A stretch of 58,637 nucleotides of DNA. It comes from Streptomyces sp. yr375. Its GTDB lineage: Bacteria; Actinomycetota; Actinomycetes; Streptomycetales; Streptomycetaceae. The stretch lies in assembly GCF_900110755.1 (NCBI RefSeq), contig NZ_FOFF01000053.1, forward strand, positions 1 to 58,637. The letters are read 5' to 3'. The notes beneath the pieces were generated by a model that had not been told where the DNA came from, made no database searches, and saw nothing but the letters and a program-made list of their open reading frames with translations. Each line of letters starts with the position of its first letter. Position 1 is the first letter of the stretch. The position numbers and the translations under genes were made by a program. This document shows, in pieces, positions 24,521 to 32,906 of this stretch.

Positions 24521-26193
24521 GACTGCTCCAGATACCGGTGGACGAGCATCACGGCCATCGCTCCCTCTCCTACGGCGGACGCGACGCGCTTGGCGGACTC
24601 GGCGCGCGCGTCGCCCGCCACGAACACGCCGGGAATGTTGGTCTCCAGGTGGTAGGGCGGCCGGTCCAGCTCCCAGTCGGCAGGCGGCCGCCCGTCCGGC
24701 GTGAGATCGGGTCCGGCCAGGATGAATCCGCGCCCGTCACGCAGCACCGTGCCGTCCAGCCAGCCGGTCAGCGGGGCCGCGCCGATGAACACGAACATCC
24801 ACTGCGCGTCGACCAGTTCGGTCTGCCCGCTCGCCACGTCCCGCAACGTCAACTGCTCCAGATGGCCATCGCCGTGCGCGGACTCGACGACCGTGAAGGG
24901 GCGCACGGTGATGTTGGGCGCCTCCTCGATCTGCTGGATCAGGTAGTGCGACATGGACGCCGACAGGGACTCGCCGCGCACCAGCAGCGTGACGGACTTC
25001 GCGCCCCGCGCCAGGTACATCGCCGCCTGTCCGGCCGAGTTGGCGCCGCCCACGATGTACACGTCCTGCCCCTGGCAGGACGCCGCCTCGGTGAGCGCCG
25101 AGCCGTAGAACACCCCGCAGCCGGTCAGATCGGCGCAGCCGGGCGCCGCCAACTGCCGGTAGGACACGCCGGTCGCGAGGATCACGCTGTGCGCGGCCAC
25201 CGTCGAACCGTCCGCGAAGCGGACCACCCGCGCGGACCCGTTCGCCGCCAGCCCCGTCACCTCACGCGCGGTGAGGATCTCCGCGCCGAACCGCGTCGCC
25301 TGCCGTCGCGCCCGGTCGGTGAGCTGGGCCCCGGACACGCCGTCGGGGAAGCCGAGGTAGTTCTCGATCCGCGAACTCTGCCCGGCCTGCCCACCCGTCG
25401 CCGACCGCTCCACGAGCACCGTCCGCAACCCCTCGGAGGCCCCGTACACCGCCGCGCCGAGCCCGGCCGGGCCGCCGCCGATCACCACCAGGTCGTAGAA
25501 GTCGGCCGTCGGAGTCGTCGCCAGCCCCACCTCGGCGGCCAGTTCCGGGGCGTCCGGCTCGACCAGCGGCGTGCCCTCGGCGGTGACCACCAGCGGCAGC
25601 CGCCGCCCGTCGACCCCGGCCGCGGCCAGCAGCCGCTGCCCCTCGGGCTCGTCGGCGGAGTACCACCGGTACGGCACCTGGTTACGGGCCAGGAACTCCC
25701 TGACGTCCGACGAGCGCGCCGACCACCGGTGCCCGACCACCTTCGTGGCCGGCACCGGCCGGTGATCACTGGTCCGCCAGGCCTCCAGCAGGTCGTCCAG
25801 GACGGGGTAGAGCTTCTCCTCCGGCGGGTCCCAGGGCTTGAGCAGATAGTGGTCGAGGTCGACGACGTTGATCGCGTCGATCGCCGCACCCGTGTCCGCG
25901 TACGCGGTCAGCAGCACCCGCCGCGCGCCCGGGTACACGTCCAGCGCCTGTTCGAGGAACTCGATGCCGTTCATCTGCGGCATCCGGTAGTCGGCCAGGA
26001 TGACCGCCACCAGATCGCCACGCAGCTTCAGCTCGCGCAACGCCTCCAGCGCGGACTCACCGGACTCGGCGCGCACGATCCGGTACTGCGCGCCGTAGCG
26101 GCGCCGCAGATCACGGGCGACGGCACGGGACACCCCGGGATCGTCGTCCACCGTCAGGATGACGGTCCGGCTTACGTCGGCGGCCTGTGCCAT
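24517..26193 (-). CDS. Response-regulator receiver fused to thioredoxin-reductase-like flavoprotein
   Basis: A 558-residue protein. Receiver domain about 9-140: acidic pair Asp16/Asp17, phospho-Asp68 (LADYRMPQ), Thr96 and Lys119. A short thioredoxin-like segment follows (about 155-240) without cysteines, then a flavoprotein (about 248-558) with GGGPAGLGAAVYGASEGLRT for FAD and VGGANSAGQAAMYLARGAKS for NAD(P). The CxxC redox pair of true thioredoxin reductase is absent; only GCGVFYGSALTEAASC is seen, so it may be a ferredoxin/flavin-type reductase or sensor. ATG 26193 has GGGAGA upstream. It is the first gene of the operon with the histidine kinase. Confidence 0.9.
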   Translation of the reverse strand: MAQAADVSRTVILTVDDDPGVSRAVARDLRRRYGAQYRIVRAESGESALEALRELKLRGDLVAVILADYRMPQMNGIEFLEQALDVYPGARRVLLTAYADTGAAIDAINVVDLDHYLLKPWDPPEEKLYPVLDDLLEAWRTSDHRPVPATKVVGHRWSARSSDVREFLARNQVPYRWYSADEPEGQRLLAAAGVDGRRLPLVVTAEGTPLVEPDAPELAAEVGLATTPTADFYDLVVIGGGPAGLGAAVYGASEGLRTVLVERSATGGQAGQSSRIENYLGFPDGVSGAQLTDRARRQATRFGAEILTAREVTGLAANGSARVVRFADGSTVAAHSVILATGVSYRQLAAPGCADLTGCGVFYGSALTEAASCQGQDVYIVGGANSAGQAAMYLARGAKSVTLLVRGESLSASMSHYLIQQIEEAPNITVRPFTVVESAHGDGHLEQLTLRDVASGQTELVDAQWMFVFIGAAPLTGWLDGTVLRDGRGFILAGPDLTPDGRPPADWELDRPPYHLETNIPGVFVAGDARAESAKRVASAVGEGAMAVMLVHRYLEQS

Positions 26194-26337
26194 ACGTCTC
26201 CCACCCCGAGAGCGGTCGTTCCTCACGACGGCACGACGAACCCCGCGCCGACTCCACCCATCGTATGTTCGATCGCCCATGCCCGCTCCGGGACACGATG
26301 ACACCGGCAGACCGCGCCAGTGCCGTCCTGGGACAGC

Positions 26338-26412
26338 TCAGGGCGAGGGCGGCTGCCGGGCTCCCAGCACGCGGAACTCGTTCCCCTCGGGGTCTCCCAA
26401 CACTCCGTTCTA
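26338..26412 (-). pseudogene. VOC-protein C-terminal remnant (3' half of split gene)
   Basis: The minus strand reads GVLGDPEGNEFRVLGARQPPSP and a stop at 26338-26340. DPEGNEF..LGAR is the usual end of single-domain VOC proteins. Its N-terminal part, on the same strand, lies 1.8 kb away at 28250-28397, so one gene appears to have been split. Confidence 0.7.
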
Positions 26413-26627
26413 GCGGTTCTGGAGTGTCGCCATGGTGGCATCGGTCCTGGTCAAGCCCGGGAACGTCCCTACCGAGGGGATGACGACCACTCGTAACCCC
26501 TGGTCGGGACGGTCTACACCGAGACCCTTCGGGGCGCGCGGTGCGTCCGGCTCCCTGTACTCACGGACGAGCCCACCAGCCCCGAGCGGCAGCGCGGCCC
26601 TCTCGACCGAAGGTGTAGTGAGCCTTT

Positions 26628-26790
26628 TCAGCGGTGCCGCTCCAGAGTGAGGACGGCGGCTGCGATGGACGACATTCGGTCGGGACCGCAGCGGGCTTTG
26701 CGGAAGATCCGCCAGGACTTCAGTCGTGCGACGCCGCGCTCGACCGGGGCGCGCCACGGCGGGGGTCTATCTGCCAGAGCTTCACGTGTT
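26628..26790 (-). mobile_element. IS5-family transposase remnant
   Basis: The minus-strand frame ending at 26628-26630 reads RAPVERGVARLKSWRIFRKA, RCGPDRMSSIAAAVLTLERH and R before the stop. This is the C-terminus of a DDE transposase of the type with an RAPVERAVARLKSWR motif. Only about 50 codons remain. GAAAAGGCTCACTAC (minus strand, just after the stop) may be its terminal repeat. It is a different subgroup from the element at position 1. Confidence 0.75.
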
Positions 26791-27630
26791 TGTCTATCTG
26801 CCGGAAATCGATCGGTATTCTGCGCGCGCCGTATGTGATGAGTTACGTAGCATGCTGAGTTTTCGGCACACCGTCAGCCTCCAATGTGGTGAGGGATTTG
26901 CTGATAAGGGCACAGTCCAACTGCCGTACTCGGTCGGCCCTGCGGTTGGGATTCCCGACGGCGAGCCAGGCCCTGGCAGCAGGCGGTTAGCCGCCGCCAT
27001 CGTGTAGTGATCTCGCCGTCAACTTGTGGTAAAAGGCAACAACAGGGATGATCGAGTCAGTTGCTCGGAATAAGGGCGCTCTTCCACGCAGGCCACAGGT
27101 CCGGCCATGCCTTTTCAGCGGATGCGCGGGCTTGAGGCGTGGGTAGAATGCGAAGGGAACGGCGATGAGCGCGAACGCGCCCGCGCCGATACCGCCTGCG
27201 CTTGGCCGCTTTTCCCCAGTCCGACCACTCCGCAGGCACATACACCGATATGTCTCCGCTTCGATGGAGCCGGACTCCGCGTGCACCTGATACGGGCACC
27301 GTTGGTAGACGGTGGTCAAAGCGGCTACTCCAATGGATTCTGGAGAACAGTGGCCCCACGGCTGTCCAGAATCTCCGCCATCCTCTGCTCGTACATCAGG
27401 GTTCCGCCGCGGCGCGGGCGGAGTCGCTGTCGCCAGGCGTAGGACATCGTGAAGAACCTCTCGTCGGGACCGGTACCCGCGGGCCCGTAGCTCTCCCGCG
27501 CATTCAGCCTGTCCGCTCCCCGCCAGCCGACTCCCGGCGCCACACGGATGCCCTGCCCCCGGACCCGGCATTCCTGTGCCGGACCGCCCAGGACATGAGC
27601 AACCGACGACCCTCACGGTGGACGCCGCCG
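26791..27630. other. Degenerate stretch with no recognisable gene
   Basis: About 840 bp with lower GC than the surroundings, especially 26790-27060. Short open frames exist on both strands (for example a minus-strand peptide containing FFTMSYAWRQRLRPRRGGTL and a plus-strand peptide with VYLPEIDRYSARAVCDELR), but none has a start site, family match or sustained codon bias. TCTATCTGCC occurs twice, at about 26767 and 26793. It looks like foreign DNA or gene debris. Confidence 0.5.
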
Positions 27631-27669
27631 TCCCCGGGTCCGGACCGCGACGCCGTCCGGACCCGGGGA
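27631..27669 (-). terminator. Perfect 15-bp terminator hairpin
   Basis: TCCCCGGGTCCGGAC (27631-27645) pairs with GTCCGGACCCGGGGA (27655-27669) around a 9-nt loop. It lies 27 bp past the stop of the DUF308-like fragment on the minus strand. Confidence 0.8.
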
Positions 27670-27695
27670 CTCGGAGAACAGGTGAGGTGCGCCTC

Positions 27696-28040
27696 TCAGC
27701 GCCCTTTCCGGCCCCGGTAGGCGAGGGCTATGACGGAGGCGAGGAACCAGAAGGCTCCGACGGCCGAGTAACCGGCGACGGTGGACAGGCCGCTCGTTTC
27801 CGAGGCGGACATGGCGGCGATGGTGACACCGGCGACGGTGGACTGCGCGCCGCTGATGATCATGGGCCACTGGGCGCCGACGGCGCGCCGACGCCGCATC
27901 GCCACGAGGAACTGGAGCGCCCCGGACAGGAGGGCCCGGATGCCGAACACGAGGAGCACCGTTGCGATGGTGGAGAGGACGGCGCCGGCCATCCCGATGG
28001 TGGCGGCGAGGCCGAGAGCCACGTTGGCGTCGGCGACACG
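27696..28040 (-). pseudogene. HdeD-like (DUF308) membrane protein, N-terminally truncated
   Basis: The frame ending at 27696 encodes membrane helices of the HdeD/DUF308 acid-stress-type family: GLAATIGMAGAVLSTIATVL, FGIRALLSGALQFLVAM, then RRRAVGAQWPMIISGAQSTV and VAGYSAVGAFWFLASVIALA, with tail YRGRKGR. Only the last three or four helices (about 110 residues) remain. Family members normally start about 80 residues earlier, and upstream sequence in this frame becomes low-complexity. The 3' end with its terminator is intact, so this is a 5' truncation inside the decay island. Confidence 0.7.
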
Positions 28041-28087
28041 GTTCCCGGAGACCCCCGCAACACAACCAGGGAGACCAGGCAGTGACC

Positions 28088-28189
28088 ATGACCGATGACC
28101 GAGACCTCTCGGCACCCACTGACGAGTTCACGGGCACGGTCGGGGATGACGTGCTGACCGTTCACAGGCTCGGCGAACCGATGCCTTGA
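28088..28189 (+). CDS. Possible 33-residue small ORF
   Basis: ATG 28088 (or GTG 28082) preceded by AGGGAGACC opens a 33-codon frame, MTDDRDLSAPTDEFTGTVGD plus about a dozen more residues, ending at 28187-28189. It has no known match and lies inside a region of broken genes, so it may be the 5' stump of a lost gene rather than a functional peptide. Confidence 0.25.
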   Translation: MTDDRDLSAPTDEFTGTVGDDVLTVHRLGEPMP

Positions 28190-28249
28190 GGCACTCCCGG
28201 AAACGGGGGCCCTGTTTGCTGCGCTTCCTTCTCCGAGGCGCGCGGGCGG

Positions 28250-28397
28250 GCGTCACCCACGACCGTTCGCCTGGCCGACGTCCGTGTGCCGTGCGCCCAG
28301 GGACAGCGGACTGGTCACCTCGGGCCGCGGCCCACCAGCGGCCCAGCGTCGGTGGGTCGGTCGAGTCGACGGTGGCTTGTTCCCACTCCAAGGCCAT
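28250..28397 (-). pseudogene. VOC-protein N-terminal remnant (5' half of split gene)
   Basis: From ATG 28397 the minus strand reads MALEWEQATVDSTDPPTLGR and WWAAAR, a standard VOC-protein N-terminus. After an internal loss the next frame gives SPLSLGARHTDVGQAN, and the third gives ERSWVT. These are consecutive segments of the same family, whose ending (DPEGNEF) is found at 26338-26412. So the gene is frame-broken and separated from its 3' end. Confidence 0.7.
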
Positions 28398-28459
28398 GGT
28401 TGCAGCCGTAGTGAAGACTGGGCCCGATGGTTGTGGGCACGACAGAAGGAGGCGACGGG

Positions 28460-29332
28460 ATGACGGTCCCGATCACGGCAGGGGTCGACGGGACGGACGA
28501 GAGCCTCGCGGCGCTCGCCTGGGCGGCGCGCGAGGCCGTCCGGCGCGACCTGGCGCTGCGGGTGGTGCACGCCTGGCGGTTCCAGCCGGACGCGGCGGCC
28601 GACGTGGCGGACCGGGACGCGCAGGAGCGCTGGGTGCGGGACTCCGTACGGCAGGCCGTCGCGGCGGTCGCCGAACGGCACCCGGGACTGACCGTCACCA
28701 CCGACGTCCGGGAGGGCGAGCCGGTCGAGACGCTGCTCGCGGCCGTGGCGGACGCGGAACTGCTGGTGCTGGGATCGCGCGGGCACGGCCCGGTCGTCGG
28801 GTTCCTGCTGGGCTCGGTCGGCCAGCAGGTGATCGCCGAGGCCGCGCGTCCGGTCGTACTGGTCCGGGCCGGTGACCGGCCGTCGGCCGAGGCGGCCGGC
28901 CACGAGATCGTCGTCGGCCAGCACGGCGAGCCCGAGGACAGCGCCCCCGCCCTGCGGTTCGCGTTTGAGACGGCCGCCGCGCGGGGCGCGAGCGTGCGCG
29001 CGGTGCGGGCCTGGACGTTGCCGCCGGTGTTCGCCTACAGCCCCGGCTCGCTCAAACTCCTCGACGACGCCGGCGGCCTGGAACCGTACGAGAGGAAGGC
29101 GCTGGCGGCGGCCCTGGCGCCGTGGCGGGAGCGGTTCCCGGACGTGCCGGTGGTGGAGCACGTGGAGATCGGCAGCGCGGGGCAGGTGCTGCTGTCGGTG
29201 GCCGGCCGGGCGCAGTTGATGATCGTCGGCCGCCGCGCCCACCGCACGGCCGTCGGGGCCCGGATCGGCTCCGTCGCGCACGGGGTCCTGCACCACGCGG
29301 ACTGCCCTGTCGCCGTCGTGCCGCACGCCTGA
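28460..29332 (+). CDS. Universal stress protein, two Usp domains
   Basis: A 290-residue tandem UspA protein. Domain 1 (about 3-140) ends in the ATP-binding pattern GSRGHGPVVGFLLGSVGQQV. Domain 2 (about 150-290) ends with GRRAHRTAVGARIGSVAHGV followed by CPVAVVPHA. Such proteins bind ATP and rise under hypoxia, starvation or envelope stress; the partner here is unknown. ATG 28460 has AAGGAGG at 28446-28452. The gene converges on DUF4032, with 13 bp between stops. Confidence 0.93.
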   Translation: MTVPITAGVDGTDESLAALAWAAREAVRRDLALRVVHAWRFQPDAAADVADRDAQERWVRDSVRQAVAAVAERHPGLTVTTDVREGEPVETLLAAVADAELLVLGSRGHGPVVGFLLGSVGQQVIAEAARPVVLVRAGDRPSAEAAGHEIVVGQHGEPEDSAPALRFAFETAAARGASVRAVRAWTLPPVFAYSPGSLKLLDDAGGLEPYERKALAAALAPWRERFPDVPVVEHVEIGSAGQVLLSVAGRAQLMIVGRRAHRTAVGARIGSVAHGVLHHADCPVAVVPHA

Positions 29333-29345
29333 CGCGCCACGGACC

Positions 29346-30581
29346 TCACTCCGGGACGGTCGGCTCCAGCGTCTCGCGCGCCGTGGGCAGGATGTTCTCG
29401 ACGTAGTCGGTGACGGCGGTGTCGAGCCCGATGTCGTGCTGCGCGTGCTCCGACAGGTACCAGCGGTGTTCGAGAAGCTCGTGGTAGATCTCCGCCGCGT
29501 CCATGGAGCCGCGCAGTTCGAGGGGGACCGCGCGCACGGTGGGCCGGAAGACGTCCCGCACCCACCGGTGCGCCAGCACCTCGGGGCGGGCCGCGAGGGG
29601 GTCGCCCGGGGCGTAGTCGTCCTGGGTGGCCATCCAGCTCTCCAGGTCGCTCAGCAGCCGCCGGGCCTGGTTCTCCTCGGTGTCCAGGCCGGTCAGGCGC
29701 AGCAACTGGCGCTGGTGGTGGCCCGCGTCGACGACCTTCGGCACGAAGGTCACCGTGTCACCGTTGGAGGAGTGCTCGATCTGCATCTCGGCGACGTCGA
29801 AACCCAGCTCGTTCAGCCGCCGGATCCGGCGCTCGATGTAGTGGTACTTGCCCGCCGGGTACACCGAGGTGCGGGTCAGCTCCTCCCACAGCGCCCCGTA
29901 GCGCGCGCAGATCTCCATGCCGAACTCGATCGGGTCCACCGACGGGTGCAGCGCCCCGGACGCCTCCAGGTCCAGCAGCTCGCCGCTGATGTTGACGCGG
30001 GCGAGATCGAGGTCGTAGTCGCGCTGCCCGGGGCTGAGCTGGGGGTGCAGGTCGCCCGTCTCGGCGTCGACGAGGTAGGCGGCGTAGGCCCCCGCGTCCC
30101 GCCGGAACAGCGTGTTGGACAGTGAGCAGTCGCCCCACGCGAACCCGGAGAGATGCAGCCGCACCAGCAGCACGGCGAGGGCGTCCATCAGCCGGTGCAT
30201 GGTCGCCGGGCGCATCGTCGTCTCGAACATCGAGCGGTACGGCATCGAACCGCCCAGGTGCCGGGTGACCAGCACCGACTCCAGCGGAGCGTCGTCGCGC
30301 GCGGTACGGCCGGTGACCACCGCGAGCGGGTCGACGGCGGGGATGCCGAGCCTGTCCAGGTCGCGCAGCAGCTCGTACTCGCGCAGCGCCGGGCGTTCGG
30401 CGAGCTCCTTGACGGCGATCACCTCGTCGCCGGCCCGGGCATAGCGCACCACGTGGCGGGAGATGCCGCGCGGCAGCGGGACGAGGATCTCCTCGGGCCA
30501 CTCCTCCAGGGGCAGGTGCCACGGCAGCTCCAGGAGGAGTACCGGGTGCTCCGGGGTGGTGGCGCTGATCTGCAAAGCCAT
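29346..30581 (-). CDS. DUF4032 kinase-like protein
   Basis: A 411-residue protein with the DUF4032 pattern. The N-terminal half looks like a small-molecule kinase lobe: AGDEVIAVKELAERPALREY (a VAVK-like lysine with a following acidic helix), LLVRLHLSGFAWGDCSLSNT (HGDxxxxN-like, here WGDCSLSN) and AYLVDAETGDLHP (an Asp of DFE type). The C-terminal half carries the conserved DUF4032 region (PAGKYHYIERRIRRLNELGF, VVDAGHHQRQLLRLTGLDTE). The substrate is unknown. It starts 10 nt after the MBL stop, though both run on the minus strand with the MBL gene downstream. Confidence 0.87.
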   Translation of the reverse strand: MALQISATTPEHPVLLLELPWHLPLEEWPEEILVPLPRGISRHVVRYARAGDEVIAVKELAERPALREYELLRDLDRLGIPAVDPLAVVTGRTARDDAPLESVLVTRHLGGSMPYRSMFETTMRPATMHRLMDALAVLLVRLHLSGFAWGDCSLSNTLFRRDAGAYAAYLVDAETGDLHPQLSPGQRDYDLDLARVNISGELLDLEASGALHPSVDPIEFGMEICARYGALWEELTRTSVYPAGKYHYIERRIRRLNELGFDVAEMQIEHSSNGDTVTFVPKVVDAGHHQRQLLRLTGLDTEENQARRLLSDLESWMATQDDYAPGDPLAARPEVLAHRWVRDVFRPTVRAVPLELRGSMDAAEIYHELLEHRWYLSEHAQHDIGLDTAVTDYVENILPTARETLEPTVPE

Positions 30582-30590
30582 GGCCCGACC

Positions 30591-31340
30591 TTAGACGGCG
30601 CGCTCGCGGGCCTGCTGCGCCGCCGCCTTCACGGAGCCCTGGTGCAGCGGTCCGTGCCCGGGCAGCAGCAGATCGCCCGCCAGCCCCTCGATCACGTCCA
30701 GCGACGCCACCGCGCGGGCCCGCTCGTGGTGGAACATGTCCGGCAGAAGTTGCGGGCCCCGCAGCCGCGAGGTCGGGTGGTCGCTGACCAGGGCGTCGCC
30801 CGAGATGACGATGCCGGCGTCCGGCAGGTGGTAGACGGCGTGGCCGCTGGTGTGGCCGGGGGCGTGCACCGGCACGGGCCGCCCGGGCAGGTCGAGGGGG
30901 CCCTCGGCGACCGGGAACGCCTCCGGGGCGGTGACCGGGTGCTGCTCGGTGCCGCCGGAGCGCAGCACGTGCGCCAGCCACGGCAGGACACCGGGACGCC
31001 AGGCGTTCTTCAGCACGGCGCCGACGCTCACCTGCTGGAGGAACTCCCGCCGGGCGTGCGGCACTTCGGCCTCGTGCAGATAGACCGGGGTGCCGTACGT
31101 CGCGCGCAGGTGCTCGGCGGAGCCCAGGTGGTCGTTGTGGGCGTGGGTGATCAGCACGGCGGTGACCGCCTCCGGCGAACCGCCCACGGCGGCAAGGGAG
31201 TCGAGCACGAGCTGACGGTCGCCGGGGTAGCCGGTGTCGATCAGGGTGAGGGCGTCCCCGTCGGTCAGGATCACCCAGTTGGTGTTGCTGCCGTGCACCA
31301 GGTAGGTGCCGTCCGCCACTTGCCGTACGTCTGCCCGCAT
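30591..31340 (-). CDS. MBL-fold metallo-hydrolase
   Basis: A 249-residue metallo-beta-lactamase-fold hydrolase. The metal motif is T-H66-A-H68-N-D70-H71, with further ligands in HAPGHTSGHAVYHL, ISGDALVSDH and LLPGHGPLHQG. It most likely acts on a thioester, lactone or phosphoester; the spread of motifs resembles glyoxalase II/quorum-quenching lactonase types but does not fix the substrate. ATG 31340 is chosen as the start of the conserved N-terminus. The annotated stop lies 10 bp from the DUF4032 start on the same strand, which may mean one transcript. Confidence 0.9.
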   Translation of the reverse strand: MRADVRQVADGTYLVHGSNTNWVILTDGDALTLIDTGYPGDRQLVLDSLAAVGGSPEAVTAVLITHAHNDHLGSAEHLRATYGTPVYLHEAEVPHARREFLQQVSVGAVLKNAWRPGVLPWLAHVLRSGGTEQHPVTAPEAFPVAEGPLDLPGRPVPVHAPGHTSGHAVYHLPDAGIVISGDALVSDHPTSRLRGPQLLPDMFHHERARAVASLDVIEGLAGDLLLPGHGPLHQGSVKAAAQQARERAV

Positions 31341-31431
31341 GACCGTCCCGTGTCCTCGATATGGGTGATCGTCGGGGACAGCAAAGCAGATCATCGGGCA
31401 GATTCGGACGGCGGGGTTCCGTGCGATGGAC

Positions 31432-32115
31432 TCACTGCACTCCGCGTGGCCGGAATTGGACGCTGATGCGCGGTCCGGCGGCGCGGGCGGATTTCGGGAC
31501 GCAGTGCTCCCAGGTCCGCTGGCAGGAACCGCCCATCACGATCAGATCGCCGTGCCCCAGCGGTCGCCGTACCGTCCCGCCCCCGAGCACGGGACGCAGC
31601 GGACGCAGCAGCAGGTCGCGCGGGGAGCCCACGGAGAGGATCGCGACCATCGTGTCCTCCCGGGCGCCCCGGCCGATCCGGTCGCCGTGCCAGGCGACGC
31701 TGTCCCGGCCGTCGCGGTAGTGGCACAGCCCGGCGGTGACGAACGGCTCGCCCAACTCGTCGGCGTAGTGCGCGGACAGCGCCCGGCGGGCCTCCGCCAG
31801 CACCGGGTGGGGCAGCGCCTCGTCCGCCGCGTAGAACGCCAGCAGACGCGGTACGGCCACGACGTCGTCGTACATCTTCCGGCGCTCGGCGCGCCACGGG
31901 ACCTCGGCCGCCAGGTGCTCGAACAGGGCGGCCGACCCGGTGAGCCAGCCCGGCAGCACGTCGATCCACGCGCCCGCTCCGAGTACGGTCCGGCGGATCC
32001 CGTCGAGGGGGCCGAGCCGTGGTTCGTCGGCCTGGTCGAACAGGGAGCCCTGGAGGCCATGGACGCCCTGGAGGTCCTGGTGGGCCTGGAGGCTCTGGAC
32101 GTGGTGCGCGGTCAT
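31432..32115 (-). CDS. alkB: AlkB-type alpha-ketoglutarate-dependent dioxygenase
   Basis: A 227-residue Fe(II)/2-oxoglutarate dioxygenase that removes alkyl lesions (1-methyladenine, 3-methylcytosine) from nucleic acid. The iron triad is His143-x-Asp145 (WHGDRIG) and His204 (WEHCVPK); 2-oxoglutarate is held by Arg216 and the second Arg222 in GPRISVQFRPRG. It is divergent from a TetR gene, with tandem operators between them, so its expression may be tied to that regulator. It is the classic SOS-independent repair type. Confidence 0.9.
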   Translation of the reverse strand: MTAHHVQSLQAHQDLQGVHGLQGSLFDQADEPRLGPLDGIRRTVLGAGAWIDVLPGWLTGSAALFEHLAAEVPWRAERRKMYDDVVAVPRLLAFYAADEALPHPVLAEARRALSAHYADELGEPFVTAGLCHYRDGRDSVAWHGDRIGRGAREDTMVAILSVGSPRDLLLRPLRPVLGGGTVRRPLGHGDLIVMGGSCQRTWEHCVPKSARAAGPRISVQFRPRGVQ

Positions 32116-32169
32116 GGTTCCAGCGTACGCCTAATCGAAAACCTGTTCCCATGATAGGCGGGGGCTTTC

Positions 32170-32202
32170 GATACATCGATGTATCCGATACATTCGCGTA
32201 TC
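32170..32202. promoter_or_regulatory. Tandem TetR operators GATAC-N6-GTATC
   Basis: GATACATCGATGTATC (32170-32185) is a perfect palindrome and GATAC-ATTCGC-GTATC (32187-32202) repeats the same half-sites, with centres 17 bp apart. They lie between divergent alkB and tetR, just upstream of the tetR start. AT-rich compared with the flanks. The adjacent TetR protein is the obvious ligand. Confidence 0.85.
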
Positions 32203-32217
32203 GAATGGGGGTGCGAG

Positions 32218-32886
32218 ATGGCGAGGTCCGAGATGGTGACGGAGCGGGCCCGGCGGGCGGCCGGGCGTGGCACGCGGCGTCGGGTCCACACGCGGGCCAA
32301 CCTCCTGGACGCCGCCTTCGCCGTGTTCGCCGCCAAGGGCTTCGGGCGGGTCTCCATCGAGGAGGTCTGCGAGGCCGCGGGCTACAGCAGGGGCGCCTTC
32401 TACTCCAACTTCGACAGCCTCGACGAACTGTTCTTCGCCCTCTACCGGCAGCGGGCCGACCTGATCGCCGAGCAGGTCGCCGACTCCCTCGCCGGGGACG
32501 GGCCCGACCTCGACGTACCGGCCTCCGTGGACCGCGTCGCCGAGGTGCTGCTCCTCGACCGGGACTGGCTGCTGGTGAAGACGGACTTCCTGGTGCACGC
32601 CGCCCGTGACCCGGTCGTCGCGCAGACCCTGCTGGAACACCGGGCCCGCCTGCGCCGTGCGATCGCCGACCGGCTGGCCCGGGCGCGCGGTCACACCGCC
32701 CTGCCCGCCGTGCTCGGCGACACCGACTCCGCCGCCCACGCCGTGGTCGCCGCCTACGACGGAGTCACCACACAACTGCTGCTGGACAAGGACGTCGAGG
32801 GTGCTCGTGTCTGGCTGAAACAACTGCTCACCGCGCTGCTGACGCACGGCGGCGGCACCCCGCAACGACCTCTTGAGAAGACTTGA
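32218..32886 (+). CDS. TetR-family regulator
   Basis: A 222-residue TetR-family protein with the helix-turn-helix at about 20-65 (NLLDAAFAVFAAKGFGRVSI, EEVCEAAGYSRGAFYSNF). The C-terminal domain is helical and lacks identifiable ligand residues. An upstream in-frame ATG (32179) falls inside the first operator, so ATG 32218 (GGGGGTGCGAG upstream) is preferred. It controls itself and probably the FAD-dehydrogenase that starts 20 nt after its stop; the same operators face alkB. Confidence 0.88.
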   Translation: MARSEMVTERARRAAGRGTRRRVHTRANLLDAAFAVFAAKGFGRVSIEEVCEAAGYSRGAFYSNFDSLDELFFALYRQRADLIAEQVADSLAGDGPDLDVPASVDRVAEVLLLDRDWLLVKTDFLVHAARDPVVAQTLLEHRARLRRAIADRLARARGHTALPAVLGDTDSAAHAVVAAYDGVTTQLLLDKDVEGARVWLKQLLTALLTHGGGTPQRPLEKT

Positions 32887-32906
32887 GAAGAAGGGCAACG
32901 GACGCC

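Noticed and set aside
24517..26193. True thioredoxin reductase
   Set aside because: The redox CxxC pair is missing, so the name is only by fold. A CxxC search of the flavoprotein half found none.
26726..27007. Plus-strand ORF with VYLPEIDRYSARAVC
   Set aside because: No ribosome site, no family match and overlap with the IS remnant; kept only as part of the degenerate stretch.
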